Assembly: GCA_016800925.1 (NCBI GenBank)
Contig: JABCPU010000146.1
Coordinates: 62,001 to 126,000 of the forward strand
Direction of reading: 5' to 3'
DNA length: 64,000 bases
Source of the DNA: Suillus spraguei
Lineage: Eukaryota > Basidiomycota > Agaricomycetes > Boletales > Suillaceae
The position numbers and the translations under genes are program-made. The notes under the pieces were generated by a model. The model was not told the DNA's origin. It was given only the letters and a program-made list of their open reading frames with translations, and did not search any database. Positions 1 through 11,621 of this stretch are shown here, piece after piece. Every line of letters starts with the position of its first letter. The first letter of the stretch is position 1.

Positions 1-522
1 GCTATCGTTATAAGTGGTGAGCAGGGCGAATCTTACTGTCTACATTGCTATAATGCAGGACAACAGGGCTTCCAGGCAGCGTCGGATCCATATTTATCTC
101 CCGGCTCTCGACTGCTCTTCATGCAGCGTCTACGAAGGCGTCTCTGCACGAAAACGAACCTTCCCCTAAACTCGTCATGATCACGTTCATTCTCATTACA
201 ATCCCAATAGTGATTTTATTCCTCTGTATCCTACGCGCATCTGGGTGGTTAAAATTCTCCATAATATTTGCCATATTATCGGTGTTGATCTTTTGCTGTG
301 CAGTAAGTTTCGTGTTCGCCCTGCTCTGATGTTCACTGAAATTCACTACAGATCTTCATCTCATTAATTGTAGCCCAGTTGTTGACCAATTTCTTATGGT
401 CCAGAGGTCTTGACCCCGATATATATGCTCTGCCTATTCATAATGCGCTCATGGATCTGGTAGGGCAATTACTCCTTGTATTATGCTTCGAAATAGTCTC
501 GCTTTTGGGTACGAACTTGTGA
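1..522 (+). CDS. SLC41-type Mg2+ transporter, 3' end of a tandem copy (partial)
   Basis: This is the C-terminal part of a divalent-cation (Mg2+) transporter of the SLC41/MgtE family, cut by the window edge. I place exons at <1-16, 67-302 and 352-522, joined by GT-AG introns of 50 and 49 nt, with stop TGA at 520-522. The exon ends are in the same positions and phases as in the complete copy at 2065-3872, and the last exons of both copies are 171 nt long. The protein shows two strongly hydrophobic helices, then a tail with the SLC41-like element DPDIYALP followed by a final membrane helix. The two copies differ at many residues, so the duplication is not very recent. I cannot tell whether the upstream part is intact. 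Confidence 0.8.
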
Positions 523-2064
523 GATTATCCCGATATTGCATATACTACCGTGATAAATACTGCATTTACTGTCGTGCAGCGAAGTGTTTGCGACAAGAAA
601 AGAAAATGTTTGCTTTATTGAAGCAAATAGGATTGGGTGGAAACCCCGATTGTCGGTCCAGTCCATGCAAGAGAGAGCCGATATGAGCTGCAGCTCCTGG
701 GGCGGTAGGAGTATCTAGAGAGATATATCGAAGTAAACTTCGGATCCCAAATTGTAGGAGCTGCAGAGCGACTCACGCTTCCAGTTGAGGAAAGCGGCAT
801 TGGAAAGAGGTAGCTTAGAACCATCCGCGTGAGTAAAGGTGGGGGTAATAGCTGGTAAAATTGATACGCCGGGCGTCACTAGTTGAGTGCGCAGAATCCA
901 GTCCAGATTATGATAGATCCCAACGAGAATTTGCAACGACAAAAGCATCCTTAGGATTGTGACTCCTGCTCTGTAAATATATGTGCACGAAAGAGTGAAG
1001 GAGGATGAAGTCTATTGATATGCTGTGATAGCACACGGGGAGGACAAAGTTATCCCAGCGGAGTTCGAAATTGGCACCTCACCTCTCGCTCGACAAGCAC
1101 TATCATTTCTTGATCGGACCAAACTGCTACAGAATTATATGTATCACATGGTATCCTTGAACCAAGCTTTCACATGAAGTCGTTCCGTCTAATAAAAATA
1201 GTGACAAAGATTGTGGGTACGTCTAGTTAATATACGTGTTGCTACGCTAGCACTTGCAGAACAGCAGATGGTATCTGATGGGCGCTTGTAATATCTCTGT
1301 GATTCGTGCATATTGATTGACCGCTTCACAGAAATGATCGAGATCCTTCGCTCTTACCAGTGAGACAGCCATCCCTAATTACTGATTGCAGTGGTGTTCG
1401 ACGTCGCAGCGGTGGTGGCCTCGAAAGGAAGGGACAGCTATATTCCTTCTTTCAAGGTTTGAGTACCACGAGAAATCAGTCGGAGGCTACGTGCGTCATT
1501 GTGCTACCAGCGACAAAATAGCCTCTTCCAGCTATCTGGTACCATTTACCATCTTTCCCGCCTTCGCCATTTTGTTGCTTTCTTCTTACGTTGTCCCATA
1601 GTTTCCTTGATGGTCTTCTGGTCTTCTCTGGTATTCTTAGTCTACCCTAGTAACTTCCGATCCACGCCCGCCTGCAGCACTTCAAGTTCATTTGTCAGGA
1701 GGATAGCCTCCGAGGGATTCTTGAAACCGCACCTCAACATAGGACATACAGGGCATTTTAAACTAATGACCGGCGACTATAGTCTTGCGCCTACTAACCT
1801 AGGGATAATCAAGTAGGTGAAACCCGTCAATACTCACTCGTCTTGTCATCACTTACGATTTTCCCACATTGCCCCTGGCGCACATGCCCGCATGTTCTCT
1901 TGGGTTGACGCCCAAATTAGACGTGTTGTGCACGGGCTGTCACCTGGTGTATCGCCTACTTTGGTCGATCTCCACGCTATATACCATTCTCAATTTTCCC
2001 TCGACCACGTAGTTTCATTCACATTCAGGTTGGACTGGGATTCATTAAAGCTTAGAAAGAACCC
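523..2064. other. 1.5-kb spacer between the two SLC41 copies
   Basis: I recognise no gene here. A minus-strand reading frame of about 77 codons at 715-948 looks protein-like and is followed by a possible donor (GTGAGT), but I cannot connect it to further exons or a family. The last few hundred bases must carry the promoter of the gene starting at 2065; I see no clear TATA box. Confidence 0.4.
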
Positions 2065-3872
2065 ATGCAAGAGCCCTCTAGAAATGATATAGAATCGCCT
2101 CTGCAACACGTCGGCGATGACATCGGAATGGACACCCTGCAGGAAATTCTGGTCACACCCCAGGCAGACTACAGGACAGTCGCATACGATTCGCAGGACA
2201 TTGACGATGATATAGAGCATAGAAATGATGGTAGCACTGCTCTATTGGGCTCAGGTGGAAGAACAAGGGGACCCGAACGGATAGCTTCTAGAAGTGTCTG
2301 GTCACAAGTCGGTAGCATTGTTGTCGAAGTACGTGGATAGAGCTTGCAGAGCAGAAATTCTTCTGATTGCTTAAAAAGTGTGCACCCACACTCCTTGTGA
2401 CCACCATAAGCCTCCTATTCACCGGGGAACTCCTTGACCATGTGTCAGTGAGTATGGTGGTGATGTCTAAGGTCTCGATCTGATGTGTTTGTAGCGTTGG
2501 CGGGCAATGCGTACCATCGATGAACTCATAATGATCGTTCCTGTTGTCTTGAATCTCAAAGGCAACTTAGAAATGAATCTTTCTGCTAGAATGGGAACTG
2601 CAGCAAATATGGGCGAGCTAGACGACAGGAGCGCACAACGCAAGATTGTAGGTGGTAACTTGGCACTATTACAAGTGCAAGCTACCGTCGTTGCATTTGT
2701 CGCAGCTTGCGTCGCAATGCTTCTTGGTCTTTTGGTCCCAGAGTTATATTCAGGTCCTGTAGACCAGAACAGCACCCTATCGCTGACTGCTAGGGTGCCT
2801 CGACCCCCACCGCCTCTAGGTGGGAAACCGAAGTCTGGTTTGATAGAGTATGTGGGTTTTCATAATGAGCGCGTGATAGTTGATCTCTCGATAGATTCAC
2901 GATGGTAGCCTCTTCAGCTATGACGTCCGCATGCTTGTCGAGCATTATCCTTGGTGTATTCACGTCTTTCCTGGTTATCGTCTGTCGACGGTATGGCCGT
3001 GACCCAGGCAAGCTATACAGGACCTGTATTTAACATTTGCTCTAAATATTTTTCAGATAATATTGCGCCACCGATAGCATCGGGCCTCGGGGACCTCCTC
3101 GCACTCAGCCTTCTTGGCGCTATTTCCTCTATCCTTATTAATGCCATCAATACTCCCATTCCTCTCGTTTGTGGCATACTTACTATTCTCTCCGCCACGA
3201 TATGTGTTCTCGTGGCGAGGCGTAACAAAAGTGTCAAGGATTTGCTCTACCAGGGCTGGATTCCGCTTTTTGGCGCAATGGCGATTTCTTGCGCCAGTGG
3301 TATCGTGCTTGATATGTTCGTCTCTCGCTATGAAGGCTTCCCTCTTCTTGCTATTGTCATTAGTGGTGAGTGGGGCAGATATAATGGTATATGTTACCAT
3401 GACACAGGAGAATAGGGCTTCCTGGCAGCGTTGGGTCTATATTTGTCTCCCGACTTTCGACTGCTCTTCACGCAGCATCTGCGGACACATATCTACACAA
3501 AAGCGAACCTTCCCCTAAACTCGTCATGGTCACGTTCATTCTTATCACAATCCCAATAGTGATTTTATTTCTCTGTATCCTACGCGTATCTGGGTGGTTA
3601 AAATTCTCTATAATATTTGCCATATTATTGGTGTTATTCTTTTGTTGTGCAGTGAGTTTCATGTCCGTCCTATTCTTGATGTTTGTTGAAGTTTGCGACA
3701 GGTCTTCACCTCACTAGTTGTAGCTCGGTCATTGACCAATTTATTGTGGTCCAGAGGTTTTGACCCCGATATATATGCACTACCTATTCATTCCGCCCTG
3801 GTGGATCTAGTAGGACAAGTACTACTTGTATTGTGCTTTGAAATTGTCTCGGGTTCAGGCGCGAGCTTGTAA
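2065..3872 (+). CDS. SLC41/MgtE-family magnesium transporter, complete
   Basis: Predicted integral-membrane Mg2+/divalent cation transporter. Exons: 2065-2328, 2379-2447, 2495-2847, 2895-3007, 3057-3365, 3416-3651, 3702-3872, giving 504 residues, close to human SLC41A1 (about 510). All seven exons join in frame. The first 90 or so residues are acidic and soluble. The first MgtE-like repeat carries the family signature LKGNLEMNLSAR (about 132-143) followed by AAN and GELD. The second part of the same repeat has DNIAPPIASGLGD (267-279). A second repeat with VGSIFVSRLST and DPDIYALP lies near the C-terminus. Intron 4 (3008-3056) starts with GC rather than GT; this reading is needed to form the conserved Asp267. 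Upstream lies a second copy (1-522). Assignment to the family is firm; substrate and membrane (plasma membrane or vacuole) are inferred. Confidence 0.9.
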
Positions 3873-3934
3873 AATCATATCGTACAAAGTCTCATACAGT
3901 CTGACTGATATCATCCAAACAATGACGCATCCAT

Positions 3935-5639
3935 CTACTCGGAATTCTTCGTGCTCATATATGCAAGCTCTATGTCCTCGGGGTGCACCCTGAGCACCAT
4001 GTCATTGTTAATAACTTTCATCGAATGTACATGAAAGACAGACCTCGATGTGTCTCTCACAAGTTGCGGAGAAGCTTTAGCCTCCGAAGCCATCGTCCGA
4101 GCGGGTTGTCCGCCGTGTGTAGAGTCATGCATTTGATAAGGAGATGGTTCGCGGATACAGGTGGGACAACTGTAATCGTGATCGCACCAAGTTGATAGTA
4201 CACGGAAGGACCGAATTTGCCCAGCAATGTACTGAACAGGTATACTAAAAAGTTACTAGAAACAAAGAAGCAGTGCTCCGATTAGAAATTGGCCCACTGC
4301 ATTACATGTGCTCTCACCAGATAAAATAAAGGACCGAGTCTCGCGCAATGGTACGCATAAGACGTGCACCAGACCAGGTCTTGTCGGGTACTCGGAGATA
4401 GTGCTGAAGAGATTTGTACACTGACAACGCGACAAGAACAAAGTCCAAACCCATCATGGGTACCCTGAAAAGGAGAATGAGGTAAGGGCCACGATAATAT
4501 TCCATGAACGTAAGCACCAAAAAAGATACAGCCAATCTATGGATCCAAGTAAACAGCATGCGCCAAAGATCTTGGCTTCCTGGTCTAAAATCTGGTCAAT
4601 GTGTATACTCAAGAATATTAACGAAGCTGACCTTTCTCATACAAATACACAACCACTGCCATCACCATCATAGTGCTGAAGATCACGATGAACAGCACCG
4701 ACACAGGGACGACAATCCTTTTGTCTGAATATCATTTAAGTACAAACTGGAAGTAATTATTTGCATTACCACGTACCATATGCATATAGCGCATATACCC
4801 GATGTTGGAGAATCACTTGGGTTTCGATGGGTACTTCATGCTTTAGATGGATCGAAAACCTTACTTTGAATATTGGCTACCAGCAACAATGCTGATGCGC
4901 GTCAGAGTTGAGACTGGTGTATGTGGAGCATGCCACATACCGATGACGCCAAAGAACGCATTTACAGAACCTGAAGCTCAATGAAGGAGAGATAGAGGCT
5001 GGGAATTTTTGAGCTTACATCTGTTCTGAATGAGCATATATTAGCAACAAAAAAGATAAAATAACGCACATCGCATCGGTTGGTGTGACATCAACGTCAC
5101 TGCACTGGGTTTCAGTAATACATAGATACACGAAGCTTTGACACACGACTCACAGAATGTTGTTAGGATAGTTGTTCCAAGCGCAAAGTATCGATTCTGG
5201 GGGACGTCAAGTAAAAATGCGCGACCTATGCACTCATTCTCACCACGAAAAACAGAACTTTTGCAAGCGTCCATCTGGTATTCTGCAAGAAGTCGTGGTC
5301 ACATTGCTAGCCAACCTACTATACTTGAGCAGACATACCCATAATCTAACCTGTCACCAATAAATTTCCATAACAGTTTGACAATCGATAAATAAACTTA
5401 CTTCGTGAGGAAAGGTTAGGACTGGTGTGCCTGTCAATGATCCCGAATATCAACAAAAAGAGGGCTCGCTCACTAAGGTCCCACATAAGGAGCGTCGAAG
5501 CAGCAACTACATGTCATTTGAATGATAAGATATGTATTTCAGGAAAGATGGGCTCACCGCTGATGTATTTGATTTTTGGAGCTGTCAAGAGGTACAGGTC
5601 CACAGCTTGGATTTCCTCTGGAGTGATAATGGTCGACAT
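3935..5639 (-). CDS. DUF6533-type multi-pass membrane protein
   Basis: A member of the large basidiomycete family of seven-helix-like membrane proteins with an N-terminal DUF6533 domain; function unknown. The ATG is at 5639. Well supported exons are 5558-5639, 5474-5506, 5402-5430, 5339-5350, 5244-5282 and 5154-5196; they join in frame to give the domain's typical string: VAASTLLMWDL, then a HEVRLW motif, then W-x3-KVLFFVNRY. The fourth exon is only 12 nt and encodes VRLW. Downstream exons in 4300-5100 carry more membrane helices, including FVLVALSVYKSL and the family's C-terminal LMRTIARDSVLYF near 4320-4450. The last coding stretch (3935-4132 or its neighbouring frame) is a hydrophilic tail. 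Exon joints between 4450 and 5150 are not resolved, so the full protein cannot be given. Confidence 0.7.
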
Positions 5640-6309
5640 GGGCAGGTGTGGTATGGACAGCCTGTGACTGGAGAACGAAGCGGATGGAACTTGGGGGTCT
5701 GAAAGCAGTTATTAAATAGCAAATGAACTTGAATGTGCTAATGCGGCGCAATTAGCGATCTCAACTTGTTCATGAGATCCGCAGTGCCTCGTGGTATGTC
5801 GTCACAGATAAGTTGGAAGTGGGCAGTGATCAGCCTAGTTGATACCATGATGTCGATTGTCAGAATGAGTGTCTCTCAGCTGACTTACGATGGGAATTTG
5901 AACTAGGCTTCCATGAACATCGCGCAAGACAAAGAGAACAAGCTGCAGCTGCAACATTTATTCATCGTAAGCTCTCCGCACAGGCAGCAGTCCGAAATCT
6001 TCTCAGTTACACGGCCTATCGGTAGTTGTGCCCTATCACCTCTAAATCTTACATGATTTATGTAAATCGATGTGATTGAAATCTTTTGAACAGCCCGAAA
6101 TCTGATATGTGAACTCACCCAACCCCATGAAGCTATGCCTACAGACTTCGATGATTCAAGTTGAGGTCTCGAATTTGTTCAACTTGCGATGCAAAAGGGA
6201 TAAAAAGGAGGCCGTCCAAATCCAGACATCACATGAATTTCCTGACGCCATCAATGACGTGACATCCAACATTTCGCGATACGGTGGAAGAACACCAATT
6301 CTTCATAGG
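5640..6309. other. Intergenic, between DUF6533 start and NTH1 3' end
   Basis: No gene recognised. Short frames on both strands have no family features. The part next to 5639 should hold the promoter of the minus-strand DUF6533 gene; the part next to 6310 the 3' end of NTH1. Confidence 0.4.
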
Positions 6310-7645
6310 TCAAGACTCGATTGCAATATCGATCTTCGGTCCAGACTCTCGCTCAAGGTCTGTAGAAGATTGTCTCTTCCGTTTCTTCGGGCTTTTCGGG
6401 GGGGTTGTATTAGCACTTGGACACAGCCCTTTGGTGCTCAATGTGCACGAGTCACACTTCGGTCTCACAGGGGCACAAATAGTCTGTTTAGCAACAGAGT
6501 GATTACTATGAGACCCCCCGTAGGTTATGGCGCAAACATACCTGACCAAAGCCGACGAGCACATGGTTAATTTCGCGATGCAATTCAACGGGTAACCAGG
6601 ACTGAAGATTTAGCCTCGTTTCTTCAGGCTTCTTGGTAGGCCGTTGATGCCATCCTAACCTGTTAGTAATACGATGAACGTGTACATCCACGCCAATACC
6701 GTGATTGCTGTAAGTGCGTTAGAGAGTTCATAAAGGCCGTGATAAGTTCACGACATACAGATTCCACGCGACAAGAAGCGTAAGAAACGCCATTTTAGGT
6801 CCGACTCCTGGTAATGAGCATAGCTCATCCACTGTCTTGGGTACATCTGAATCGAAGTCATCCCGTAATCGTAAAGCCGTCTTCTTAAGATACCTGATGG
6901 GAAACGTAAATATAAGCACTCTTCCTTCTATGGAAGGATGAACGGACCCAGTCTTCCGCCGCCAGAAGCCAACTTTTGCTATTGCATCTGATATTGTAGA
7001 ATCGTCCGCAGATATGATAGCGGCAACAGATAGAGTGCCTCCTACAGCAGCTCGCAGCTCGTTAACAGCTGCATCCGTGACTTCATCTTTCGTTTGGGAA
7101 GACAGCATCAGAGAAACTAGTGTGGCAAACCGTCGGTTCTGCCATACGAAATAAGACCGTAATCATATGTCATATGAAATTTCATGAATATTAACCTTCG
7201 GGTCTTTTTCCTTGTGCTGGGCTTGTTCGCACCCCATGGTGTCTACAGGAGCAACGACTTGTGCGCGCATCTCCTTGATCAAGTCATACACCTCCTCCCA
7301 GTGCGGTGGAGCAGGATGTGGAGTGTCCAGAGACCGTGGTATCGGTTTCTGTTTAGGTTTCTTGGAGGACTTGGCCTTCACTGGCGAACTCGTATCTTCG
7401 GATACCGTCTCTTCTAGCTTCAAAGTTGGTGACGTCTTCCGTAGGCTCGCAGAACGTGTCCGGATTGAGGTCTCGGATCCGACTTCGAGCTTGATGCGCT
7501 TCGACGGCTTTGGACTGGAGGACCGTGATGTTGATGGCTGGTCTACATTTCCGGCTTCAAACAAAGTGACTGCACTGTGATATGGGCTTGCACGCATCGA
7601 GAGTCGAGAAACAGCTCCCGACACCTGTCGTTGCGACGGCGACAT
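6310..7645 (-). CDS. NTH1: Endonuclease III-type DNA glycosylase/AP lyase
   Basis: Base-excision repair enzyme that removes oxidised pyrimidines and nicks abasic sites. Five exons on the minus strand: 7196-7645, 6948-7138, 6759-6893, 6542-6707, 6310-6483; introns 51-58 nt; 371 residues. The first 130 residues are basic, Ser-rich and probably disordered, with a possible nuclear or mitochondrial targeting role. The catalytic core starts with [20 protein letters not shown]. The helix-hairpin-helix LPGVGPKMA contains the catalytic lysine (K247), and GVDVHVHR contains the catalytic aspartate (D266). The 4Fe-4S cluster loop has Cys317, Cys324, Cys327 and Cys335, spaced x6, x2 and x7; the last gap is two longer than in E. 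coli Nth. A short basic tail (KSPKKRKR) follows. All key residues are present. Confidence 0.93.
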
Positions 7646-8954
7646 TTTACGGTGAATTTGTAGTCAAATGTTGATAGACATTCAACAGCGTGCGGCAAGC
7701 ATACTGTCAGTGAGTAGGTTAGACTTGGCTACTGAGTACTGATTGGCTGGCTGAAACAATTGCCAAAGGAGATCACGTGATTTAGACTCAGTTTCCTGTT
7801 TCATGTTTTGTACATTTAAACGACGCTTTCATTAAGCATGGCGAAAAATATAATTGATTGTGTTGTCACAGCAGCAAATACATCGCGCTCAGAAGCCTCA
7901 GAATAGATTGAAAGCACGCGGAGAAATAATAAAGTCAGAAACGCTCAGATCGAAGGTCAGTGCATTGTCAATATTGACCACAGAAATCAGCGAGACCTGT
8001 AGTAGATAGGCGGGGGGAGATTTCGATGCACGATCAAACCAGTGTCGTTGAACAAGTGGCAAAGGTTGCACACCCTAGTTAAGACTAGGGGAGGGCCAGC
8101 TACGTTGACAAAAATGGTGTCATGTCCAAATGAGCATATCCTTGTGTCTAGCAACACTTGTTGTAGAAGTTCCATTGGCAGCCGATGGATGCACGGTTCT
8201 GTAGGAGGGAGATGAACGAGATAAGAAAAATGCATGGAATTCGCGGAGCACCGTCTTGCCTTTGTCTTCGATGGAAGCAAGGGCATCGCTAGAAACCTCA
8301 TTAAACAATTAGTTGAGAGCATAGAACTGGCAAAACCCCAGACCAGTGACTGGGCTTTGTAACAAATGGCACAAATATAACTAGCACAGCGACGGAAGAC
8401 TTGTCAGAATGCGGCCGTTGAACAATCTAATAAATCTACGTACCTAACCGTCAGAAAGACTTCCAAAAATTATGATTAGAGAGTTTACAACTAATTTGCA
8501 ACTTGATTCTGATCGATGATGTCAGTAGGGGGTTCTCAGCCGACCGACTTGATCCATGTCAATGCGTCCTCACACCACGCATGGTAGATTTGACATCATA
8601 TTACCAGTGACCAAAACACGGTTTTCCAGATGTGAGGAACATTGTATCCGTATCAGTGGGTAAAAAATAGCACCCGATCTATCGTGGCGGCGCTGAAGGG
8701 AATCCAGAGATAATTGGAAACCAAGGATGAAAATCCGTATCCCACTCCAAAGTCTTTACATCCCATGTCGTCAAGGCCTGCTCGGTCGAAGGAGTTGTCT
8801 CTGTAAATCGATGCTCACATCCAGGAGCTTCTGGACAAACTTGAGGAAGATGAGGTTCTGCATTAGGTACTACTAAACGTTTCTCACCTTCTTCCGTTCT
8901 TACTCCATCGTCCCGCCCAACCACTGGGTGACGTCAGCAAACATGATAGAACTT
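7646..8954. other. Intergenic between NTH1 and NAA35, apart from the F-box relic
   Basis: Upstream region of NTH1 (7646-7986) and the 3' flank of NAA35. A minus-strand frame at 8679-8924 (about 81 codons) has no recognisable motif; it could be an extra 3' exon of NAA35 but I have no splice evidence for that. Confidence 0.35.
7987..8322 (-). pseudogene. F-box protein fragment
   Basis: A reading frame contains an F-box-like run, IHRLPMELLQQVLLD, followed after an insert by LTRVCNLCHLF. This resembles the basidiomycete pattern LPPELL...IF then LTHVCRxWR. The helical segment that normally precedes the F-box (about 8150-8308) is readable only in a neighbouring frame, and no leucine-rich repeats follow. 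I read it as a relic of one of the many F-box genes of these fungi. A short single-exon gene is not excluded. Confidence 0.4.
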
Positions 8955-11472
8955 CTATGGCAAGCGCGATGCCATCCAGTGAGAATTGTTTATCCTGTTT
9001 TCGATTTGAACAGGCACTTCTTTCCGGTCACTACGAACACTCGCCTTTTGCATGGATTCGTACGCGGCAGCAAACTTGGTGAAGCTGGGATGTCCGAGGG
9101 GTTGCAGATCGATGTCTTCGTACTCGGGCGTAAAAGCCCACTTGTAGCGCCGTAGAAAGTTAAGCCTTGTACGTCTCCACGAAAAGGTCATTTGTTTGAC
9201 CGTGATCTTTCTGTCAAGTTAAGATCTGAAACAAGTGACATTCACTATTACTTACAGCGAAGACAGTCATTGAGAGGGACTGCAATGCTGTGAGGAATTG
9301 CAACTGATATGATAACTCGAAGTAGGCATTTGAGTCTGGATGAAAAGAATTAACTCTAGCCGTTGTAAACTTCGAACCACGTACCACTCGACATGCCTGG
9401 CATAAGTTGATCTATGCAGGACAGGTGCATTTCAAGCACTTGTACGACGTACCAGTACGCAAATACGCGCTCTTCATTGTATAAAGTGATAGTTGGAATC
9501 CCGATAAAACGACTTCGCGGATTACAGACAGCCTATACATTAGCACGGCTACCCTGGCGCGATGGACGTGATCAATTGGTTTTTGGTCTTGCTGATAGGC
9601 ATCGTCCAGTGAGCCTGCAGGACACTGATTACATTTGCTACACTCACCAATGGCGTAAGGTGCGTGCACACGTCCATAAATACGACAAACAGCTCATGCC
9701 AGTCGAAAAGTGACTTCGCGCAGAATCGGCGCCGCCGTGATGGGTTGTACCATAGCGACTTAATATCTGCTATCAGCATCTGTCTTGCTGTCAGCACGTA
9801 TGCAGGATACCGCAACTTGAACAAACCTGCGTCATGGTGCGTTCAATCTGTCCGAGTGGTGGAGGCGTCGGACCCTGCCACCTTGCTATGATATTTTGCG
9901 TGAAAGCGTCATAGGAAATGTCCAGCGTTTCGCGGAAGAACTGGTCCACAACGTGTTTGAGCGCAAACTTGTTTAGTACGAGGACGCCATCCCAGAACAC
10001 AGACTAAGGGTTATCATAAAATTCGGCCAGCCTGATTGTTATGCACAAATTACTTACCTGGGTGATTGAACGCACGTACGGAAACCGACTGTGGGGCCGT
10101 GGGCACCACAGTTGTAGATGGCCAGCAACCTGATGCCAAATTTAATGTCTACAACAGAAGAGCAATATAGTGTATACCTCCCATGTTGTCAGTTCAGCTG
10201 TATTTGCCAAATCGTTGACGTTCTTCAGCGATGTCAACAGCCCCTCTAGTAAAGCCCAGGTATGAGCTTGGTCGGGTAGTTGTATGACATGCAAGGGGAT
10301 GTATGATACGATAACGCGAGGAAACTGAGGGTCGAACGCAAGACGAGCTGGGGAATCTGGCGCGGGTTCTGACGGGGTTACTGTCGTGATAGAATGTAAT
10401 AATTGCAGGCTTAGGTTAATCATCGTCGGAAGCAGACCAGAGTGAGGTTGAGACAATTGTGTCTCGAACAATACAATTAGTGACTGACACAAGTCAGTAG
10501 ACTGTCATATGAAAAGAAGAAACGCTGCAAACCTTCCTAAACATTAATCGGTTCATCAGCATGGATTTCCAAGGTTGCTGAACTATGGTTGTTATTGCGT
10601 GAACATCAACTGAACATTGTTATGTGAGTCACTTCACACCTTTGGCCGAGGTCTCGAGCCAACGACACGCTTCATCAACCACCTTGCAGATATGTTTGAC
10701 GGGTATAGCTTCGGAGAGGGGCACGTCACATTTCTCGCTTTGCCAGTCCTCGGCCTGGTCATAGATGAGCATAGCTAGCAACTTAAGCGGTACTGTGACG
10801 AACATCGTACACGTTCCCCTTATTTAGCTCCCTCCAGGATAGGTCACAACACTTGAGAAGACCTAACAGAGCTGCCCTTAGAACAACTGTGATTAGCTCT
10901 GGCAGACGCAAGTTGTCTGAGCGTGGCAGTGAGTCCCCGGGATGAAGTCAGGGTCAATCTCTTTCAAGGAGTGAACGTAAAGGAATGAATATATGGTTTG
11001 GGAAAAAGTGTAACCGGAGTGCCATTCCATCTGGGCGTCAGACAGGGGACAAATGAATATATGTATAAAATTTTACGCTGTATCTGATTTACCTCGCAGG
11101 AAAACGAGCGATCTATTATCCAGCACACTTCCTCCGGGGTAAGCGGGGCGAGAGGGTTGAAAGACGGCTTAGATTTGTCGAGAAGGGCCAAGCCGCTGTC
11201 GAAGCGTGGTTCACCTATCTTCAGACATTATCAGCGAATTGTTTGGACTTCAGAAAGAAGTTTTGCTTTATACCTCGAACGATGACATGGCATCCATTAG
11301 AGTAAATCCGTCAGTCAACACGAGAGCCCCAGGGTGCATGTCTTGATCAATGAGCATGTAAGTAGCGCTTATACAAGCATTTCTAGTCACCTTCGGCAGC
11401 ATCCTCAAACAACGCAGTTACATCGTGAAAATTGTCGCCTCCAGGAAGTTCCACCAAGGGATCGTACTCCAT
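8955..11472 (-). CDS. NAA35: NatC N-acetyltransferase auxiliary subunit (MAK10/NAA35), two frame breaks
   Basis: Large subunit of NatC, which acetylates the N-terminal Met of proteins starting with Met plus a hydrophobic residue. Thirteen exons: 11391-11472, 11274-11341, 11093-11218, 10804-11030, 10640-10754, 10533-10582, 10178-10483, 10058-10129, 9827-10003, 9648-9779, 9385-9591, 9256-9335, 8955-9206. Family signatures: VLTDGFTLMDAMSSFE, GEPRFDSGL, EEVCWIIDRSFSCE, EWHSGYTFSQTIY, QPWKSMLMNRLMFR and REVVLSGFQLSLYT. Length would be about 631 residues, near family size. Two exons (10804-11030 and 9385-9591) each lack exactly one base: the frame breaks after DPDFIPG in a run of four G, and after SLYT. 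In both cases the conserved protein resumes at once in the next frame. This is either assembly error or a decaying gene; every splice site is otherwise sound. Confidence 0.85.
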
Positions 11473-11621
11473 GTGGCTTCGGTGGCGAAATGAGCCGGTA
11501 ATGGACGTCAGTAAAGGCTGTAAACCAGGGTCCAGGTCCAGACTCCCGTACGTACCCTGGGTTTTATCGGAGTTTGAAATACTTTTCTTTAGCGTTGATC
11601 TTGCTCATACTTGCATCATAC
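11473..11621. promoter_or_regulatory. Shared promoter region of NAA35 and MSW1
   Basis: Only 149 bp separate the start codons of the divergent genes NAA35 (minus) and the mitochondrial tryptophanyl-tRNA synthetase (plus). Both promoters must lie here or overlap the neighbouring first exon. I see no convincing TATA box. Confidence 0.5.

Noticed and set aside
715..948. 77-codon minus-strand frame with protein-like composition
   Set aside because: No family signature and no further exons could be joined; left as unassigned sequence.
10484..10639. Introns of 30 and 31 nt in NAA35
   Set aside because: Later AG acceptors in the same phase give introns of 57 and 49 nt, in line with all other introns in the window.
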